Source of the DNA: Molanna angustata
Lineage: Eukaryota > Arthropoda > Insecta > Trichoptera > Molannidae
Direction: 5' to 3'
Length of the DNA: 64,000 nt
Assembly: GCA_963576475.1 (NCBI GenBank)
Contig: OY754972.1
Coordinates: forward strand, 35,006,556-35,070,555
Of this stretch, positions 59,951 through 64,000 are shown in pieces (position 1 is the first letter of the stretch; each line of letters starts with the position of its first letter). The position numbers and the translations under genes are program-made. The notes beneath the pieces were generated by a model. It worked only from the letters and a program-made list of their open reading frames with translations, did no database searches and was not told the origin of the DNA.

Positions 59951-62785
59951 GCGCATATGCAATAATAAAAATATTCGAAATATCAATTGATAAAAGCCTA
60001 ATCAGCCGAAATGATCATTCTTTGAAGGATATAATTATATATACATAGAACGTAAATATATCATTCGATTTACGTTAAATCACGACGGAGTTCTACAAGA
60101 TTATGTATCAACGCTATAATATTTACAAAACAAAAAGAACAAATACTAAGAAATTTATTAGAGAGTCCAGATATTCGATGCATTGTTTATTTGAGTTGAA
60201 AATAGACATGTAAATAACATTCAGAGTAGTAGATACCCGTGTTTATAAACACATCGTATGGATACCTTCAGCCTTCAATGTATGTACCTACATACCTCGA
60301 AGGCCATTGCATTATTCAGAATGAAAGTGACTTAATACACCTTGAAATCCGATTTTTTTTTTAACAAAATATACATTTTTCTTGACATTTTGTAATTCAG
60401 ACATTAATATGTCTGTTTTGGATATGGTGCATTCTGATGCTTTGAACGTGCGTAGATACATTTCTTAAAATGTCAAACAATTAAACACAAGGAGTGCGGA
60501 TTCAGAAGATTTTGAATATCTACGAGAGTGATAAAATGTGTGTACTTTGATTCATTCTGTAGAGTATATTTAGAAAATATATACCGTTGTTTTCCGATTG
60601 GATAGGTACCTACCTAACCAATGAAACATTGAAACAAGCTAGGGCTATCAGCCAGCTTTATACCGATGCGCGGTAAATGGCCGCCTCCGGCGGTTCATGC
60701 TACACAAAATGAAGCATTTAAATAAGTAATTAAAAAATATATTCGGTGCAGTGTTTATCGACAACACTTTTCCTTAACACCTGTGATGGTCTTCACAATG
60801 TAAAGCAAATCTGACCCACGATGCAAAAGGGTCCATTTGTTCAATGTGAATTGCTCACTCTCCCTATGTCGTATTTCATTATTTCGTGTCTTTTGAGGTC
60901 AAGCTGCGGAGGGAACAGACACATCCTCGTGTTGGCATTATAATCACCATAAGGGTAAATTCCCATAAATCAATTTTAGCGACTCGGCGAGTAAAGCAAA
61001 AAAAACATTGTATAGTTCTCATTATACTACATTTAAATATACTTTCTTTTAAAAATAATAATAAAACATGTCACCTTGCGAGGCTTTGTGATTTCATACT
61101 GTTTCAAATGCAATATTATAAGAATGTTATATTGAAAGTTTTTCGCTCTATTGTAAAATTGCCGATTTCGGCATAGGAGGATTTCAAACGAATTCAAGGA
61201 CAGGCAAACTGACATGAATATAGGCGCGCACTAACATGTGCAAATCCAGAACGACAATCTTACGACGTCTTCTTTATTTATATGCAGATGCAGATTAGGG
61301 TATTAAAATTGAAATATTTAATATTATTTGAGTAGGTACTTAAACAATAAATTATTTCATCAGTTATTTAAGTAAAACAATTTAATCAGTATCTATGCTT
61401 TACTCGAGGGCTCCTTAGGGCTATACATACCTTCAAGGTACGATGAAGGCACAAGGCCTCCTCAATTTTCCTATCTGTCTCTGAATACGGGTATTAGGTA
61501 CATAACGCTGTAGAGATGGAATTTTGTTTTAAATGCTTACTCCCTTACTGTGACATAGTGAGAAATTTCACTTCCAGAGATACAATTTTAGGATTACATT
61601 TTACTTTGAAGAGAACGAGCAAGCGAGACTTGATGAGTGTTGCGATGTTAATTTCATGGGTGAATAGTAATTCGCTTCACTTTTAAGTGCTTTTTATGCA
61701 CATACCATAAATATATAAATTCGCAACACAACTTTAATAAACTTTCCACTCCATGTTATGAGAAATTTACACTTGATGAACATGGATGCACTCTCTAATA
61801 CTGTAATCTTTCTCTCATTTCCTAGCTCTTTGAAGGTCCTATTTTCAACATAATTTTTTTAACTTCTTTCATATAACATTGTTTTAACACCGATTTCATA
61901 CGGTGTAATTTTATATTAAGAAGCCTTTAAGAAGTTTTGTCATAGTTATGGTGCTTTACTATTGTTAGTTTCCCAATAGGTTAATATTTTACATAGATTT
62001 TGGTCATACCCCAGATGTTTCTTATTCAAAAAGATCTGAAGTGTGAATCTTCCATTCACATTATTCGTCGATTGTTCTTTTGCACTATGGTGCCAAGATC
62101 GCCAATCTAGAGGGCATCATGAGCTACTTTTCGTGTAATGAATTTTTTTTCTGGTCGATAACTTAGCAATCTGTGAAGGGGCCGATTACAGCCCTCATAT
62201 GCAGAGCGGGTGGTGGTGGATGTAGCGAATTTAATATTAAAATTATTAGTTGTAATGCATTTCCGAGAAACTCTGAATTCAGATTAACCTAATTTTGAAA
62301 ATATTAATAAGAATCAAATTACCTTCAGTTCCTGTGAACGGTGTGGATGGTGATTTAAACCTACATAGATACTACTAATATAATAACCTGGGTCTGAAAT
62401 AGAGGCAAAAATAAGTAACAAATGAAAATAAGCTTTAAGTCATCTTTTGTTGTTTTTATTCGGGATGTTTTTTAATGAAGCTTTAAAATAACTTTCTTAT
62501 TTTTCCTTTGTTATTCTGAAATCGAATTTAATATTTTAAAATGTAAACGAAGACTTATTTTATGAAAATATTATTTATCAAGCTTTAATGTTTCTCCGAA
62601 TGAATCTGTTTCTAGAAAGGTTTATTCTGCAGGCAAAAAAAAAGTAGAGAATAATTTTGATTAAATTTTAAGGTTGAAGGAAATTATATTATGTAAGAAG
62701 AAAATATTTATTTATTTTGGATACGATATTTTTTAAGCAAACAATGTTTTATGAAAATACAAGAATGTGGTTTGAAATACGACTG
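59951..62785. other. Gene-free stretch
   Basis: AT-rich; no repeat recognised. A richer patch at 60,650-60,960 contains GGCCGCCTCCGGCGG and splice-like signals on both strands but no exon I can support. Confidence 0.4.
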
Positions 62786-62787
62786 CA

Positions 62788-63235
62788 TCTTTTTCTTCTT
62801 CTTTGCCTTAGTCCCGTGTTAGTCGGGGTCGGCCCTCCTGGTACGCAATCTCCAGGACACTCTGTCCTGGGTCGTCAAGGTATCGATGTGGTCCCCCTGA
62901 AGTTCTTTTTGAATGCTAGACCACCAAGTTGCCGGCGGACGACCTCTTCTCCGCTGAATAGTTGGTATGTCTAGTGTCTTTCTCACGATGTGATTCTCAT
63001 CACGACGCATAACATGGCCATACCAACGCAGCCTTGTTTCTTTTAGTTTGTCCACTATCGGTGCCACTTTGAAACTTCCTCGAATATAGGTGTTCCTGAT
63101 TTTATCATCTCTTGTAACACCGCCTGCCCACCTAAGCATTTTCATTTCGGCGGTGTGGAGTTTTTGTTCGTGGCATTTCTTGGCGGTCCAGCACTCAGCT
63201 CCATACAACATCGCCGGTCTGACAGCATCACATAA
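62788..63235 (-). pseudogene. LINE RT tail fragment (RTE/BovB-like)
   Basis: The minus strand reads MLYGAECWTAKKCHEQKLHT, AEMKMLRWAGGVTRDDKIRN, TYIRGSFKVAPIVDKLKETR, LRWYGHVMRRDENHIVRK and RRRGRPPATWWSSIQKEL, then TTQDRVSWRLRTRRADPD and a natural stop. An AAGAAGAAGAAAAAGATGC tail follows. The order YG.ECW, E..MLRW..G.TR.D..RN, IR....V..I..K....RLRWYGHV.RR and R.GRP...W is classic. The frame is intact over 130 residues, so it is a relatively young fragment. Confidence 0.9.
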
Positions 63236-63277
63236 GTAATTATTTTGGTTACAAGTGTAGAGAATTAAATTTCATAT

Positions 63278-63835
63278 ACGAGTTGCATGTAACACATGAG
63301 ATCCAACTGTCCATGGCGATAGTATGTATGATTGAAGAATACGTCCAAAACAAACACAAATTAATAAATATTTTAAGATTTTTTGATTTCTATGTATATA
63401 AAACATGTAGGTATGTTTATCGGGATATAATAGTATGGAGGTCAGTCTATTTTTCCTAACCAGAATATGAAAACAGCATGCTGGTATGTATGTATGTTTG
63501 GAGATTACGTATATATCAAACTATTGAGTGAGATTTTGTGTTATGTAGGTATACTGCCTTACAAATTGTAATTAAAAAAAAAGTTTGAGATGTAAAATTT
63601 AATGCTCATATTTTTTACAGAAAGAAAACTTAAACACAAATTAAAAAAGTCCTCTATAAAACATGTAGGTATTTATGTGTGTCAGGTAAGGATCGTATGC
63701 AGGCTTTTTTTCCTACCCAGAATATGAAAACAGGATGATGGTATGTATAAATATTTGGAGATTAAGTATCAAACTATTCAATCCACGTAGATATTGTGCA
63801 GTGTACAGGTACTATCTTACAAATTGTATGTACAG
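63278..63835 (-). repeat. Rep-A copies (two partial, head to tail)
   Basis: First part: GAGTTGCATGTAACACATGA, GATCCAACTGTCCATGGCGA, TGAAGAATACGTCC ... AAAACATGTAGGTATG, GTATGGAGGTCAGTC, GAAAACAGCATGCTGGTATG, CTATTGAGTGAG. A second partial copy from about 63,655 repeats AAAACATGTAGGTATTTATG, CCTACCCAGAATATGAAAAC, AGGATGATGGTATG and CTATTCAATCCACGTAG. Confidence 0.85.
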
Positions 63836-64000
63836 GTACCTACTATCTTACAAATTGTATGTACAGGTACTATCTTACAAATTGTACATATGTACAGGTA
63901 CTATCTTACAAATTGTATGTACAGGTACTATCTTACAAATTGTATGTACAGGTACTATCTTACAAATTGTATGTACAGGTACCTACTATCTTACAAATTG
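63813..64000. repeat. 27 bp tandem repeat running off the window
   Basis: CAGGTACTATCTTACAAATT followed by GTATGTA (27 bp) is repeated about seven times, with some 31 bp units containing an extra CTAC. It derives from the Rep-A segment 'tactg...acaaattgtatg'. The right end lies outside the window. Confidence 0.95.

Noticed and set aside
60840..60960. Short exons: LDLKRHEIMKYDIGR (minus) or VKLRREQTHPRVGIIITI (plus), each with splice-like borders
   Set aside because: Signals exist on both strands at once and neither peptide is recognisable; probably chance in a richer patch.

Overview
This is an AT-rich eukaryotic window, almost certainly from an insect. It is a transposon-dominated intergenic or intronic region with almost no host coding sequence. 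The only confidently recognised host sequence is one exon on the minus strand (46,119-46,348). It encodes the start of the glutamate-binding S1 segment of an NMDA-receptor subunit 2 (GluN2 / Nmdar2 type) and has good acceptor and donor sites. Much of the window may therefore be intron or flank of that gene. Two other short minus-strand segments (22,912-23,020 and 21,847-22,053) look like possible exons of an unrecognised gene. Recurrent TAGGTACCTAC motifs and the LINE types fit Lepidoptera or Hemiptera; I cannot decide the order.

Layout: 1-13 kb holds LINE remnants. These are a 5'-truncated endonuclease/RT element at 4.56-7.32 kb split by a GC-rich 480 bp insertion, and an RTE-like element at 10.8-12.07 kb. 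Copies of an abundant TIR repeat (here Rep-A) and a tRNA-Thr-derived SINE (SINE-A) lie among them. 13-16 kb has Rep-B, SINE-A, a small MITE and one complete Rep-A element. 16.6-21.2 kb is a satellite and minisatellite district. 25-29 kb has SINE-B, a LINE 3' end, MITE-C copies and Rep-A. 29.3-33.6 kb is a nearly full-length CR1/L2-group LINE with ORF1 and ORF2, broken by one frameshift. 33.8-37.1 kb has a TIR transposon, a hAT element with a perfect 8 bp target duplication that carries a SINE-B, and a LINE-C tail. 37-50 kb holds degenerate LINE and SINE fragments and the Nmdar2 exon. 51.3-52.3 kb is a 196 bp tandem array inside Rep-A. 54.7-57.5 kb is a Helitron with both termini and a decayed Pif1-type helicase. 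The last kilobase is Rep-A plus a 27 bp tandem array running off the window.

The most interesting signal is three insertions (37,226-37,442; 48,453-49,258; 50,378-50,594) with one architecture. Each has an inverted partial terminal repeat, then a sense partial terminal repeat, then TATAATG and 12-16 codons of an open frame, bounded by a perfect 12 bp target duplication. Each carries a hammerhead-ribozyme-like core (CUGANGA ... GAAAC with a palindromic stem III). Two are exactly 217 bp. I read them as short Penelope-like (PLE) twin-pLTR insertions. The open-frame starts of two of them are conserved mainly at the amino-acid level. This classification is inference and needs computation to confirm.
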